Source: Oscillospiraceae bacterium
Lineage (GTDB): Bacteria > Bacillota > Clostridia > Oscillospirales > Oscillospiraceae
Assembly: GCA_910575695.1 (NCBI GenBank)
Contig: CAJTGJ010000014.1
Span: 30,484-94,483 of the forward strand
Direction of reading: 5' to 3'
Length of the DNA stretch: 64,000 nucleotides
The first letter of the stretch is position 1, and every line of letters begins with the position of its first letter. The translations under genes were made by a program, and so were the position numbers. A model generated the notes under the pieces. That model saw nothing but the letters and a program-made list of their open reading frames with translations, had not been told where the DNA came from and did no database searches. Of this stretch, positions 17,820-26,211 are shown in pieces.

Positions 17820-18122
17820 ATGAAAGTGAAATTTTCCTTTGACAAAGCCGCCGTAGAGCGGCGAGGCCACACGCTGGAGGATGTTCACCGGACGGTAAAA
17901 AGCCTGTTCGCCGCCCACAGCCTGCCCTGTGTCTCCGAGGGTGACCCCCTGTCCTTCCAGGACAAGGGCCACGGCGATGACTTCGCGTGTATGTGGGATA
18001 TTATCCTGTCCCTACTGCGATCGGACTGGTTCATGGACTGCGCCACCGCCTGCGTCTGGCAGGACGAGGACGGCGAGGAGGACGTACTCGCCCAGGCCGG
18101 AAAGGCACGGGGGGCTGTGTAA
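17820..18122 (+). CDS. Small hypothetical protein
   Basis: A 100-residue protein with AGGAGGTG upstream of the ATG. No domain recognised. It ends immediately before the VapD-like gene, with which it may be co-translated. Confidence 0.55.
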   Translation: MKVKFSFDKAAVERRGHTLEDVHRTVKSLFAAHSLPCVSEGDPLSFQDKGHGDDFACMWDIILSLLRSDWFMDCATACVWQDEDGEEDVLAQAGKARGAV

Positions 18123-18123
18123 C

Positions 18124-18522
18124 ATGGGGATGAGCCGGAAAGAAATCACCTTCGATCTGAGCCAGGAGGCGCTAAGACAGCACTATCCCCGCAAGGAGAC
18201 GGCCCAGGACCCGCAGTTTTTCAAGCGGGCCTACAAGGATATCCAGCGGTTCATGGAGACCAACGGCTTTGAGCGGCGACAGTATTCCGTGTATGTCTCC
18301 ACGGAGAAGCTGACTGCACTGGACGTTGCCCTCCTGACCCAGAAGATGGCGGAACAGCTTCCCTGGCTGCGGCACTGCGTCAGGGAAATCACGGCAACAA
18401 ACATCGGGGCGCGGCACAGCCTCCTGGGCCTGCTGCGCGACCATACGCCGCCCGCTGAACTCCTGCCGCCGCCTGTTCGGCGGGGACGGCAGAAAAACAG
18501 AAGAGCAATGCAGGAACGATAG
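18124..18522 (+). CDS. VapD-like endoribonuclease-fold protein
   Basis: A 132-residue protein. Residues 5-100 follow the VapD pattern: ITFDLSQEALRQHY, then AYKDIQRFMETNGFERRQYS and VYVS, and LPWLRHCVREI. VapD has a Cas2-like ferredoxin fold and in Helicobacter and Haemophilus cleaves mRNA. Asp at position 9 (FDL) matches the conserved acidic residue. The C-terminal 30 residues are a basic extension (RRGRQKNRRAMQER) beyond the usual domain. No obvious antitoxin partner; the upstream 100-residue gene is the nearest candidate. Confidence 0.65.
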   Translation: MGMSRKEITFDLSQEALRQHYPRKETAQDPQFFKRAYKDIQRFMETNGFERRQYSVYVSTEKLTALDVALLTQKMAEQLPWLRHCVREITATNIGARHSLLGLLRDHTPPAELLPPPVRRGRQKNRRAMQER

Positions 18523-18525
18523 ACG

Positions 18526-18561
18526 GCAGGGTGAATACAATTCACCTTGCTTCTCTTTTTT
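18526..18561 (+). terminator. Intrinsic terminator after the VapD-like gene
   Basis: GCAGGGTGAA pairs with TTCACCTTGC (one G-T pair, 5-base loop), followed by a T-rich run. It would end or attenuate the long cargo transcript. Confidence 0.7.
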
Positions 18562-18606
18562 ACAGAAATCTGGGTGAATCTATTACACCCAACAGGAGGT
18601 GGGAAG

Positions 18607-19002
18607 TTGCCAAAATCTACGATCTGCGGCTGTTTCTTCTTCAAAGCCAGCCACGCCCAGGAGCTGGTGGAGGTTAAGACCGCCCAGCTCATCCCGGTGG
18701 AGGTGGTCAAGATCCTCCAGTTGACCGGCCAGCAGTTTCAGAATTTTTCCGCCAATTTGCTGCGGGATATGCCCTTCCTCATCCCCAATAAGCACCTTAC
18801 TGGCTACGACAAAGGAGTGACCCGCTGCCTGCTGGTGACCACCAGGGGCCGCAGGGACGGTATCCTGGTGGACTGCCAAGGCTACAACTACGCCCGGTAT
18901 TCGTGCTATGTCCCCGAAAAGCGGAGCCTGGATCTGCGTGATGTGCCGGTAGACCACTACGATCTGAAGCTCCGGCAGCCCCGGCGCCAGCGGGAGCGGT
19001 GA
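18607..19002 (+). CDS. Conserved hypothetical protein, TTG start
   Basis: A 131-residue protein. TTG at 18607 lies 7 bases after AGGAGGTG, so it is preferred to the ATG at 18547 upstream of the terminator-like hairpins. No domain recognised; it has a Cys/Phe-rich N-terminus (TICGCFFFKASHAQE) and a basic end (LRQPRRQRER). Confidence 0.55.
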   Translation: MPKSTICGCFFFKASHAQELVEVKTAQLIPVEVVKILQLTGQQFQNFSANLLRDMPFLIPNKHLTGYDKGVTRCLLVTTRGRRDGILVDCQGYNYARYSCYVPEKRSLDLRDVPVDHYDLKLRQPRRQRER

Positions 19003-19226
19003 TGATTTTCTCTTCGAGAGAGCGGGCGCCGCCCGCCCGTTCCAATCAACCTACCGCTTGGAGCGAAGCCCCGCCAGCGGCGGGGCCGAGGCCCTCACCG
19101 CCCGCTGGGCGGTGAGGGCGCAAGCATAGCGCAAATGTACATTTTGCGCGCTTGCAGGGGGAACATCCCCCTGTCCCCTATGCCGCCTGCGGGCGGAAGA
19201 TCGGCGGCGGAGCCGCAGAAGGGAGC
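19003..19226 (+). other. Hairpin cluster, putative oriT
   Basis: This gene-free stretch holds four strong hairpins and one weak one in about 130 bases. GCCCCGCC/GGCGGGGC is at 19068-19086. GCCCTCACCGCCC pairs perfectly with its complement (13 bp, GCT loop) at 19091-19119. A bulged stem GCAAGC/GCTTGC enclosing GCGCAAA/TTTGCGC is at 19120-19155. CAGGGGGA/TCCCCCTG is at 19155-19173, and a weak CCGCC/GGCGG at 19183-19196. It lies just upstream of the mobC-relaxase genes, where oriT regions are commonly placed. The nic site is not identified. Confidence 0.5.
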
Positions 19227-20012
19227 GTGAAACGCAGAGTGGCATTTTACGCCAGCGTGAGCTTCGGCAAGGACTCGTTAGCCATGTTACTGCTGTTACT
19301 GGAAAAGAAAATGCCATTGGACGAAGTGATCTTTTACAATTCGGAAATGGAATTTGACTGCATTTATCATATCCGGGACCGGATTAAGCCGGTCTTGGAG
19401 CAGAGGGGCATCCGGTTCACTGAGGTGAAGCCGGGTGTCCCGTTTTTATACAATATGCTGGACAGGCCAGTTGACTCCAAAAAGAACGGCTTCCATCTGG
19501 GCTACGGCTGGTGCGGCGGCCCCTGCCGCTGGGGAACCAAGCTCAAGACCCGCACCCTGGACGGTGTAGCCCTGGACGTAGACGTCCACTATGTGGGCAT
19601 CGCCGCGGACGAGCCGGAGCGGTTGGAACGGCTGGAGTCCCCCAAGTGTTCGCCCCTGGCCGATGCGGGGATGACGGAGGCGGACTGTCTGGCATTCTGC
19701 TATGAGCGGGGATTTTTCTGGGAAGAAAATGGTGTCCGGCTGTATGACATCCTGGACAGGGTGTCCTGCTGGTGCTGTAAAAATAAGAACCGGAAGGAAC
19801 TGAAAAATATTTATCAGTTTTTGCCTCAATATTGGGAGAGGCTGAAGGGGCTGCAGGCCCAGATCCCCATGCCTATGAAGCCCTACAGCCGGAAGGGCGT
19901 CCCTTATGGCAATGTGTTTGATTTGGAAAAAGTGTTTGAACAGGAGATTCAGGTGGAGAACAGCGGCAGCTCTCCCAAGGGAAAAAGGAGGCGGCATGAG
20001 CAGAGCAGATAA
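19227..20012 (+). CDS. Second PP-loop (PAPS reductase-like) protein
   Basis: About 261 residues from GTG 19227 (AGAAGGGAG upstream). The PP-loop is VSFGKDSLAMLLLLL. Cys motifs GWCGGPCRWG and SCWCCKNKNRKEL correspond to those of the PP-loop protein at 12025, but overall identity looks low, so these are diverged relatives. The substrate is unknown; a thiolation or adenylation step is inferred from the family. The tail KGKRRRHEQSR overlaps mobC. Confidence 0.75.
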   Translation: MKRRVAFYASVSFGKDSLAMLLLLLEKKMPLDEVIFYNSEMEFDCIYHIRDRIKPVLEQRGIRFTEVKPGVPFLYNMLDRPVDSKKNGFHLGYGWCGGPCRWGTKLKTRTLDGVALDVDVHYVGIAADEPERLERLESPKCSPLADAGMTEADCLAFCYERGFFWEENGVRLYDILDRVSCWCCKNKNRKELKNIYQFLPQYWERLKGLQAQIPMPMKPYSRKGVPYGNVFDLEKVFEQEIQVENSGSSPKGKRRRHEQSR

Positions 20013-20319
20013 GCACGGCAGGCATCATGTCCACATCGAACTGACGCCGGCGCAGTACCAGCGGCTGGTGGCCCAAGCCAGGCAGTGCGGCCTCTCACGG
20101 AGGGCCTACCTCGTCCGGCTGATCGAAGGGACGCCCGTCCGCGCCCGGCCCTCCCAGGAGATCAAGGAACTGCGCACGGAGATCCACCACATCGGCAATA
20201 ACATCAACCAGATCGCCCGCAGTGTCAACGCCGGGATCGCCAGTGCCGAGGACGCCAAGCGGGGCCTGTTCCTGCTGGATCTGGTCTACGAGCTGATGTA
20301 CCAGATCGCTAAAAAATAG
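19996..20319 (+). CDS. mobC: MobC-type relaxosome accessory protein
   Basis: A 107-residue protein with an N-terminal ribbon-helix-helix-like part (HVHIELTPAQYQRLVAQA) and the MobC signature HHIGNNINQIARSVNAG. MobC proteins bind oriT and help the relaxase melt it. AAGGAGG precedes the ATG. The relaxase follows at 20786, but a minus-strand gene now separates the two. Confidence 0.85.
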   Translation: MSRADKHGRHHVHIELTPAQYQRLVAQARQCGLSRRAYLVRLIEGTPVRARPSQEIKELRTEIHHIGNNINQIARSVNAGIASAEDAKRGLFLLDLVYELMYQIAKK

Positions 20320-20321
20320 CG

Positions 20322-20735
20322 TTACAGCACCATCAACAGCGTTCCGGCCCCAATCAGGATACAGCCCAAAATGGACTTGGGCGTGAACTGCTCATGCAGA
20401 ATGACAGCCGCCAGGATCATGGTAATCACAACACTCAGCTTGTCGATGGGTATCACCTTGGATGCCTCACCAATTTGCAGGGCCTTATAGTAACACAGCC
20501 AGGAGGCTCCCGTGGCAATACCGGACAGGATCAGGAACAGCCAACTCCGCCTGCTGATCTCTGCAATGCCGCCCTGCGTGTTCGTGATGAACACCATCCC
20601 CCAGGACATCAGCAGCACAACGAAGGTGCGGATGGCTGTCGCAAGGTTGGAGTTTACCCCCTCAATGCCGATCTTGGCTAAAATCGAGGTCAGCGCCGCA
20701 AATATGGACGAGCCTAACGCAAATAAAAACCACAT
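20322..20735 (-). CDS. Single-domain EamA/DMT-family transporter
   Basis: A 137-residue, four- to five-helix membrane protein with the half-length EamA pattern (SSIFAALTSILAKIGIEGV; ASWLCYYKALQIGEASKVIP; final LGCILIGAGTLLMVL). Half-size DMT proteins usually act as dimers exporting small metabolites. It lies opposite to and between mobC and relaxase, its stop only 2 bases from that of mobC, so it looks like a later insertion in the mobilisation operon. AGGAG precedes the ATG. Confidence 0.8.
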   Translation of the reverse strand: MWFLFALGSSIFAALTSILAKIGIEGVNSNLATAIRTFVVLLMSWGMVFITNTQGGIAEISRRSWLFLILSGIATGASWLCYYKALQIGEASKVIPIDKLSVVITMILAAVILHEQFTPKSILGCILIGAGTLLMVL

Positions 20736-20762
20736 ATTTTTCTCCTAAAGTTTATTGGGATC

Positions 20763-20768
20763 ATTATA
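20763..20768 (-). promoter_or_regulatory. Extended -10 promoter for the EamA gene
   Basis: On the minus strand, TGG-TATAAT gives an extended -10 about 28 bases upstream of the start; no good -35 is seen. It lies within 25 bases of the relaxase start on the other strand. Confidence 0.5.
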
Positions 20769-20785
20769 CCACAGGAGTCAGGAAC

Positions 20786-22192
20786 ATGGCTATCACAAAA
20801 ATCCTGGCCCGGAAGGGCCGACTGGACGTGGGCATCAACTACGTCCTCAACGGGGACAAGACCCAGGAGCGCGTCCTCACCGCCCACCTCAACTGCGACC
20901 CAGGCCGGGAGTGCCGCCAGATGCTGGATACCAAGCGGGCCTATGGCAAGGAAGATGGTGTGCAGTATTACCACATCATCCAGTCCTTCAAGCCGGGGGA
21001 GATCACCCCGGAACTGGCGCTGGAGATCGCCACAGAGTTTGCAAAAGAGCATCTGCCGGGATACGAGACGGTGATTGGGGTCCATGTGGACAAGGAGCAT
21101 ATCCACGCCCACCTGGTCTTCAACTCTGTGAACGCGGACACCGGCGAGAAGTACCACAGCAACACCCAGAGCTACTACCAGCAGATCCGGGCCACCTCGG
21201 ACCGGCTGTGCCGGGAGCATGGACTATCGGTCATCATGGAGGGCCGTTCTGGCAAGGCGGTCAGCTACATCGAGTGGCTCCGCCAGTCCAAGGGCCAGCC
21301 CACCTTCCGCTCCATGCTGGAGGCGGACCTGCGGACGGCCATTGAGGACGCCAACGACCTGGGGCACTTCTTCATGCTCATGGAACACAAGGGCTGGAAA
21401 ATCAGCCACGGCAACCGCCTGGGCTTCCGCCTGCGTGGCCAGGATCGGTTCATGTACCCCGGACGGAAAAATGCGCTGTTTACCGAGGAGGGCATCCGGG
21501 CCGCCATCCAGAGCGGCCTGGAGGACATCGAGGCCGGACGCAGGCCCGCCGTCATTTACCGGCCAGCCTACAAGCCCTACAAAAAATATCCGAAATATAC
21601 CGGAATTATGGCGCTGTACGTCCACTACCTCTACGTCCTGGGCAAGATCGGGCAGCGGCGGTATCCGCCCCGGATGACGCCCCAGCTCCGCCAGGAGGTG
21701 ATGAAAGCCGACCGGTACCGGGAGCAATTCGACTTCCACCGGGAGAACGGCATCGTCACCCAGGGGGACGCGGCGGCGCTCCAGACCCGCACAGAGGAAA
21801 CGCTGGCCGATCTGATGAAGCAGCGGACCATCCTCAACGTGCGGAAGAAGAAGCGCCGGAAGCTGTATGCCGCCCTGGCGGATGTGGAGGCCCTGGCCCA
21901 GGCCAAGCAGCTCTATGAGGACGGCCTGTCCGGGATGGAGGCGGAGTACGCCCGGTACATGGATGCGGTGGCTGTGCTGGAACAGTGCGGCATCCCCAAA
22001 GAACGGCTCTCAAACGAAAAGGCGGAAATTTACGAGCAGCTTGCGCAGATCAACCGGCAGATCCGGGCGGAGCGGAAGAAGCTGGCCCTTTGTCGTGATA
22101 TTTTAGACAGGCTGCCCCAGATGGAACATGACATCAATAAAATCGAAGAACACACCAAGGAGGTGGAACGAGATGAACGTAGGAGGCGGTGA
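20786..22192 (+). CDS. Relaxase (MOBP-like, MobA/VirD2 type)
   Basis: A 468-residue relaxase. Near residues 90-115 the three-His metal motif is clear (HVDKEHIHAHLVFNSVN); the catalytic Tyr is expected near the N-terminus (INYVLNGDK or YYHIIQSF). The C-terminal half is long, helical and basic, ending ERDERRRR. It nicks oriT, stays on the 5' end and leads the strand to VirD4. It overlaps pcfB by 20 bases. Confidence 0.9.
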   Translation: MAITKILARKGRLDVGINYVLNGDKTQERVLTAHLNCDPGRECRQMLDTKRAYGKEDGVQYYHIIQSFKPGEITPELALEIATEFAKEHLPGYETVIGVHVDKEHIHAHLVFNSVNADTGEKYHSNTQSYYQQIRATSDRLCREHGLSVIMEGRSGKAVSYIEWLRQSKGQPTFRSMLEADLRTAIEDANDLGHFFMLMEHKGWKISHGNRLGFRLRGQDRFMYPGRKNALFTEEGIRAAIQSGLEDIEAGRRPAVIYRPAYKPYKKYPKYTGIMALYVHYLYVLGKIGQRRYPPRMTPQLRQEVMKADRYREQFDFHRENGIVTQGDAAALQTRTEETLADLMKQRTILNVRKKKRRKLYAALADVEALAQAKQLYEDGLSGMEAEYARYMDAVAVLEQCGIPKERLSNEKAEIYEQLAQINRQIRAERKKLALCRDILDRLPQMEHDINKIEEHTKEVERDERRRR

Positions 22193-23027
22193 AGCCGCTG
22201 ATCAGATGGTGCGCATGATGCTCTCCGGTACGGAGGTGATGGTGCGGCTGTCCGGCTCGGCCCTGAAGAATATGCTGGCCCTGACCATGGCGCTGGCCAG
22301 TAACCGCAAAGTCCTCTCCGGCAAGGTCAACATGGGCAAGATGCTGCGGGAGACGCGGGATCTGCGCCGGTTCCCCATGACGCCGGAGCAATACAAGCAG
22401 TTTAAAAAGCTGGCAAAAAAACACAAGCTGCTGTTTTCGGTCATCAAGGACAAGGATGACAAGGGCAAGCTGATCGATGTGATCCTGCCGGTGACAGAGC
22501 TGGAACGGGCCAACGCCATTTTTGAGCGCATCCTCTACACCCTGCCCCCGGAGCCGGAGCGCAAGCCCGCGAAGCCACTGCAGCAGGGACATGAGGTGTT
22601 CCAGCCAGAACGCCAAGTCCAGGAACGGCAGGCCCCGGAGCAGGTGCAGGTCAGGAGGCGGGAGCCACAGTCCCAAGATCAGCAGAAACAGAAGAAGCCG
22701 GTTTTGAGGCCCCAGGAGGCCCCTGTAAGGCCGGAACAGCCCCAGCGGGAGGTGTCCCAGCGGTCGGCAGAGCAGGGCCGCCAAGCGGCCCCTGTGACCC
22801 AGCGTCAGGAGAACAAGGGAAAAAACGGTTCTCGGTCGGAACGAGACTCGCCCGTTATAAAAATCAGCTCCTCTATACTCAAAGAGAGCGGCGCTTCGAG
22901 GGGGACGAGTGAGCGGCCCTCCATTGAGGCGAGGCTCCAGGGGTATCGGGCGCAGGTGAGGAAACCGTCCGCTCCGGCCAGAGAAAAAGCAAAATCTGTT
23001 GCAAAAAGCAGGCCAAAAACGAGATAA
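22173..23027 (+). CDS. pcfB: PcfB-family (DUF3801) conjugation protein
   Basis: A 284-residue protein; AAGGAGG is upstream of ATG 22173. Residues 1-110 match PcfB/DUF3801 (SGSALKNMLALTMALASN; MTPEQYKQFKKLAKKHKLLF). The rest is a low-complexity Gln/Pro/Glu/Arg-rich tail. PcfB is an accessory factor that docks substrate at the coupling protein in enterococcal pCF10, and virD4 follows here as expected. Confidence 0.8.
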   Translation: MNVGGGEAADQMVRMMLSGTEVMVRLSGSALKNMLALTMALASNRKVLSGKVNMGKMLRETRDLRRFPMTPEQYKQFKKLAKKHKLLFSVIKDKDDKGKLIDVILPVTELERANAIFERILYTLPPEPERKPAKPLQQGHEVFQPERQVQERQAPEQVQVRRREPQSQDQQKQKKPVLRPQEAPVRPEQPQREVSQRSAEQGRQAAPVTQRQENKGKNGSRSERDSPVIKISSSILKESGASRGTSERPSIEARLQGYRAQVRKPSAPAREKAKSVAKSRPKTR

Positions 23028-23191
23028 ATAAAGATACTCCTCTGCGGTCACAGCACAAGAGGGATCAAAGTCCCAATAAAAACGTGCGTTAGGATCACAG
23101 GGAAGTACCGCAACCATCGTAGCACAGGCCCGGAGAATCTGTCAAGATGCAGATCCTTCGGGCCGCTATATTTTTTGGAGGTGAGGACGAT

Positions 23192-24988
23192 CTGAATCAA
23201 CCATCCCGGACAGGCAAACTCGCCATTTACCTGTTCCTCTATATCCCCGTGGTCTGGGCGGCGATGCTGCTGGCCCAATCCCTGGACGGCGGCCTGCCCG
23301 ACATCATCGCCAACCTGACAGCGGCAATGGAACACCCCTTCCACATCCACTGGACGGATCGAAGCCTTGTGACCATCCTGGCCTGCACCGGGGCGTACAT
23401 CATGGGGATATGCCTCTACGCCGACCAGCAGGGCCGAACCCGTGACGGCGAGGAACACGGCTCCGCCGCCTGGGCCTCCCCACGGCAGGTCAACGCTATG
23501 TTCGCTCAGAAACAGAACAAGCTGCTGACCAAAAATGTCCGCCTGGGGCTGGACACCCACAAGCACCGCCGCTCCCTGAACGTGCTGGTCATCGGCGGCT
23601 CCGGTGCGGGCAAGTCGAGAACCTATGTGAAGCCGAATATCCTCGAAGCCAACACCAACTATGTGATCACGGACCCCAAGTCGGAAGTCCTGCTGGCCAC
23701 GGGCGGCTACCTCAAGAACCAGGGCTATGACATCCGGGTGCTGAACCTCGTCAACCTGGAGCAGTCGGACGGCTATAATCCCTTCCGCTACATCCGGGAC
23801 GAAAAGGACGCTCTCCGGCTGGTAAACAACCTGATTCAAGCGACTACGCCTAAAAACAGTCACAATTCCGACCCGTTTTGGGAGAAATCAGAGACAGCTC
23901 TGCTCCAGGCCATCATCCTCATGCTGTGGCAGGAGGCTCCGGAATACGAACAGAACTTCTCCATGGTGATGCGGGTGCTGGAGTACGCCGAGGTCAAGGA
24001 GGAGGACGAGGAGTACGTCTCGCCCCTGGATCTGCTCTTCCAGGCCATTGAGCGGGAGAAGCCGGACAGTGTGGCGGTGAGGCAGTACAAAGTCTTCAAA
24101 ATGGCTGCCGGCAAGACCTCAAAGTCCATACTCGTGTCCACCGCCGTCCGGCTGGCCCCCTTCAACCTGCCCCAGATCAAGGCCATAACAGACCGGGATG
24201 ATATGGACCTCTACACCCTGGGGGAGCAGAAGTGCGCGCTCTACGCCGTCATACCCGACAACGACCAGAGCTTTAACTTTTTAGTGAGCCTGCTCTACGC
24301 CCAGGCGTTCCAGGCCCTCTACTACAGCGCGGACCAGATCCACCACGGAACCTTGCCCTGCCACGTCCACTTTATATTGGATGAGTTCGCCGCCATGCCC
24401 CTCCCAGGCTTCACCCGTGAGCTGGCCACCATGCGCTCCCGCAACATTTCGGCAAGCACCATTATTCAGAATATGGCACAGATCAAGGAACTTTATAAGG
24501 ATAGTTGGGAGACAATTCCGGGCAATAGTGACACAATTCTGTACCTGGGCGGCAATGAAGCGTCCACCCACAAGTACATCTCCGATGCCCTTGGGAAAGC
24601 CACAATCGATACGAAAACCCACGGTCAAACCAAGGGCAAATCCGGCTCGTACTCGACTAATTTTCAAATGAGCGGCCGCGAATTGTTGACCCCGGATGAG
24701 GTGCGGGGGCTGGACAACCGCTACGCCATCCTGTTCATCCGGGGTGCCAAGCCGGTGATGGATTTGAAGTACGAGCTGACCGATCACCCTGCCATCCGTT
24801 ACACCGTTGACGGCGGTGGGCCGCCTTACATCCACCATCAGGAAAAGCCTGAGCTGAAGTTCCAGGGGGAACCGCTGTTCGCCCCGGAAACCGAACCATC
24901 TGATGAAGAAAAGGAGACTGCAACCTATGAAGATCATGAAGAAATCCCAGAAGCCCCTGAACACCCTGGAGCGCCAGAAGAAGATTGA
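23192..24988 (+). CDS. virD4: VirD4/TraG coupling protein; apparent CTG start
   Basis: About 598 residues. Two N-terminal membrane helices (YLFLYIPVVWAAMLLA and TILACTGAYIMGICLYA) precede Walker A (IGGSGAGKSRTYVKPN, about residue 134) and Walker B (HFILDEFAAMPLPG). This ATPase recruits the relaxase-DNA complex to the channel. GGAGG at 23177 is 10 bases before CTG 23192, giving the short N-terminus NQPSRTGKL. An in-frame ATG at 23147 lacks a Shine-Dalgarno. Confidence 0.9.
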   Translation: MNQPSRTGKLAIYLFLYIPVVWAAMLLAQSLDGGLPDIIANLTAAMEHPFHIHWTDRSLVTILACTGAYIMGICLYADQQGRTRDGEEHGSAAWASPRQVNAMFAQKQNKLLTKNVRLGLDTHKHRRSLNVLVIGGSGAGKSRTYVKPNILEANTNYVITDPKSEVLLATGGYLKNQGYDIRVLNLVNLEQSDGYNPFRYIRDEKDALRLVNNLIQATTPKNSHNSDPFWEKSETALLQAIILMLWQEAPEYEQNFSMVMRVLEYAEVKEEDEEYVSPLDLLFQAIEREKPDSVAVRQYKVFKMAAGKTSKSILVSTAVRLAPFNLPQIKAITDRDDMDLYTLGEQKCALYAVIPDNDQSFNFLVSLLYAQAFQALYYSADQIHHGTLPCHVHFILDEFAAMPLPGFTRELATMRSRNISASTIIQNMAQIKELYKDSWETIPGNSDTILYLGGNEASTHKYISDALGKATIDTKTHGQTKGKSGSYSTNFQMSGRELLTPDEVRGLDNRYAILFIRGAKPVMDLKYELTDHPAIRYTVDGGGPPYIHHQEKPELKFQGEPLFAPETEPSDEEKETATYEDHEEIPEAPEHPGAPEED

Positions 24989-25286
24989 GCGCCGCGCCAA
25001 GCGGGCCTACGCTCTCTTCGCCTGTCTGGTGCTGTCCATGGCCGTCATGATCGTCCCCGCCTTCGCTGCGGACGATCCCCTCCAGATCGTGGAGAACCTG
25101 AGTGAGTTCATCTTTTCCCTGATCCGGGCCATCGGCCTGATCCTGCTGGGCTTCGGCATCCTCCAGCTGGGCCTGTCCCTCAAGAGCCACGACCCCTCCC
25201 AGCGGGCCAACGGTATGCTGACCATCGCCGGCGGCATCGTCATTACTTTTACGAAGGAGATCCTCACCCTTATCACGGGCGGATGA
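24927..25286 (+). CDS. VirB2/TrbC-like pilin-type membrane protein
   Basis: A 119-residue protein that overlaps virD4 in another frame. It has a basic N-terminus, a signal-like hydrophobic stretch ending in AFAADDP (residues about 30-48), then two hydrophobic helices separated by a short polar loop (SLKSHDPSQRANG). This is the VirB2/TrbC arrangement and the position suits a T4SS surface or pore subunit. The pilin role is inferred. Confidence 0.65.
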   Translation: MKIMKKSQKPLNTLERQKKIERRAKRAYALFACLVLSMAVMIVPAFAADDPLQIVENLSEFIFSLIRAIGLILLGFGILQLGLSLKSHDPSQRANGMLTIAGGIVITFTKEILTLITGG

Positions 25287-25347
25287 GGAAAATAGCAGCA
25301 GGAGGGCGCATCCGCGCCCTCCGCCTTTTATTGGGAGGTGATTGACC

Positions 25348-26211
25348 ATATTTGAACGATTGATCAGCGGCGACGCCGTGGAACAGCTCCGAACACTGGA
25401 TGCGGAGAGTGTCCATACCTGTGTTACTTCGCCGCCCTATTTTGGACTGCGGGACTATGGGATAAAGGGGCAGATCGGATTAGAGCCAACGCCCCAGGAG
25501 TATCTGGAACGGCTCGTCCCGGTGTTTCGGGAGGTGCGGCGGGTACTGCGGAAGGACGGGACCCTGTGGCTTGTCATAGGCGACAGCTACTGCCGGAAAA
25601 ACTGTAGAAGCCTCAAAAACAAGGACTTGCTGGGCATTCCCTGGGCGCTGGCCATCGCCCTGCGGACGGACGGCTGGTATCTGCGGCAGGACATTATCTG
25701 GCACAAGCCCAACGCCATGCCGGAGGGAGTCCGGGACCGCTGCACCAGAAGCCACGAATATATCTTCCTGTTGTCCAAATCAGAGCGATACTATTTTGAC
25801 GCCGATGCCATCCGGGAATCCTTCATCACACCCACCCGTTCGGGAGAACGCCGGAGTTATCCGTCAGGCTGTGCCTCCAGCTTTGATCTGGACGCCGGAC
25901 ACCTTCCGCAAAGGGGGAACTTTGCCGGACTTCCCCTCAACCCGCTGGGCCGGAACAAGCGGGACGTCTGGACAGTCCCCAGCAGCAGCTTCCAGGGGGC
26001 GCACTTCGCGGTGTTCCCGGAGAAGCTGGCGGAACCCTGCATCCTGGCGGGAAGCCCCCTTGGCGGCACGGTGCTGGACCCCTTCATGGGCAGCGGTACA
26101 ACCGGCGCTGTGGCGAAACGCCTGGGACGGAGTTTTATCGGGATCGACCTATCCCCGGACTACTGCGCCATGGCCGCGAAACGAATTTCGGACGTAAAGG
26201 AGGTAGTGTGA
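25348..26211 (+). CDS. Beta-class amino-DNA methyltransferase; apparent AUA start
   Basis: About 287 residues. Motif IV is [12 protein letters not shown] and motif I is [18 protein letters not shown], in beta-class order; the SPPY form often marks N4-cytosine enzymes. It sits inside the transfer operon between the pilin-like and VirB6 genes, so it may modify the transferring DNA. GGAGG is 9 bases before ATA 25348. A TTG at 25342 is possible but too close to the Shine-Dalgarno. Confidence 0.88.
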   Translation: MFERLISGDAVEQLRTLDAESVHTCVTSPPYFGLRDYGIKGQIGLEPTPQEYLERLVPVFREVRRVLRKDGTLWLVIGDSYCRKNCRSLKNKDLLGIPWALAIALRTDGWYLRQDIIWHKPNAMPEGVRDRCTRSHEYIFLLSKSERYYFDADAIRESFITPTRSGERRSYPSGCASSFDLDAGHLPQRGNFAGLPLNPLGRNKRDVWTVPSSSFQGAHFAVFPEKLAEPCILAGSPLGGTVLDPFMGSGTTGAVAKRLGRSFIGIDLSPDYCAMAAKRISDVKEVV

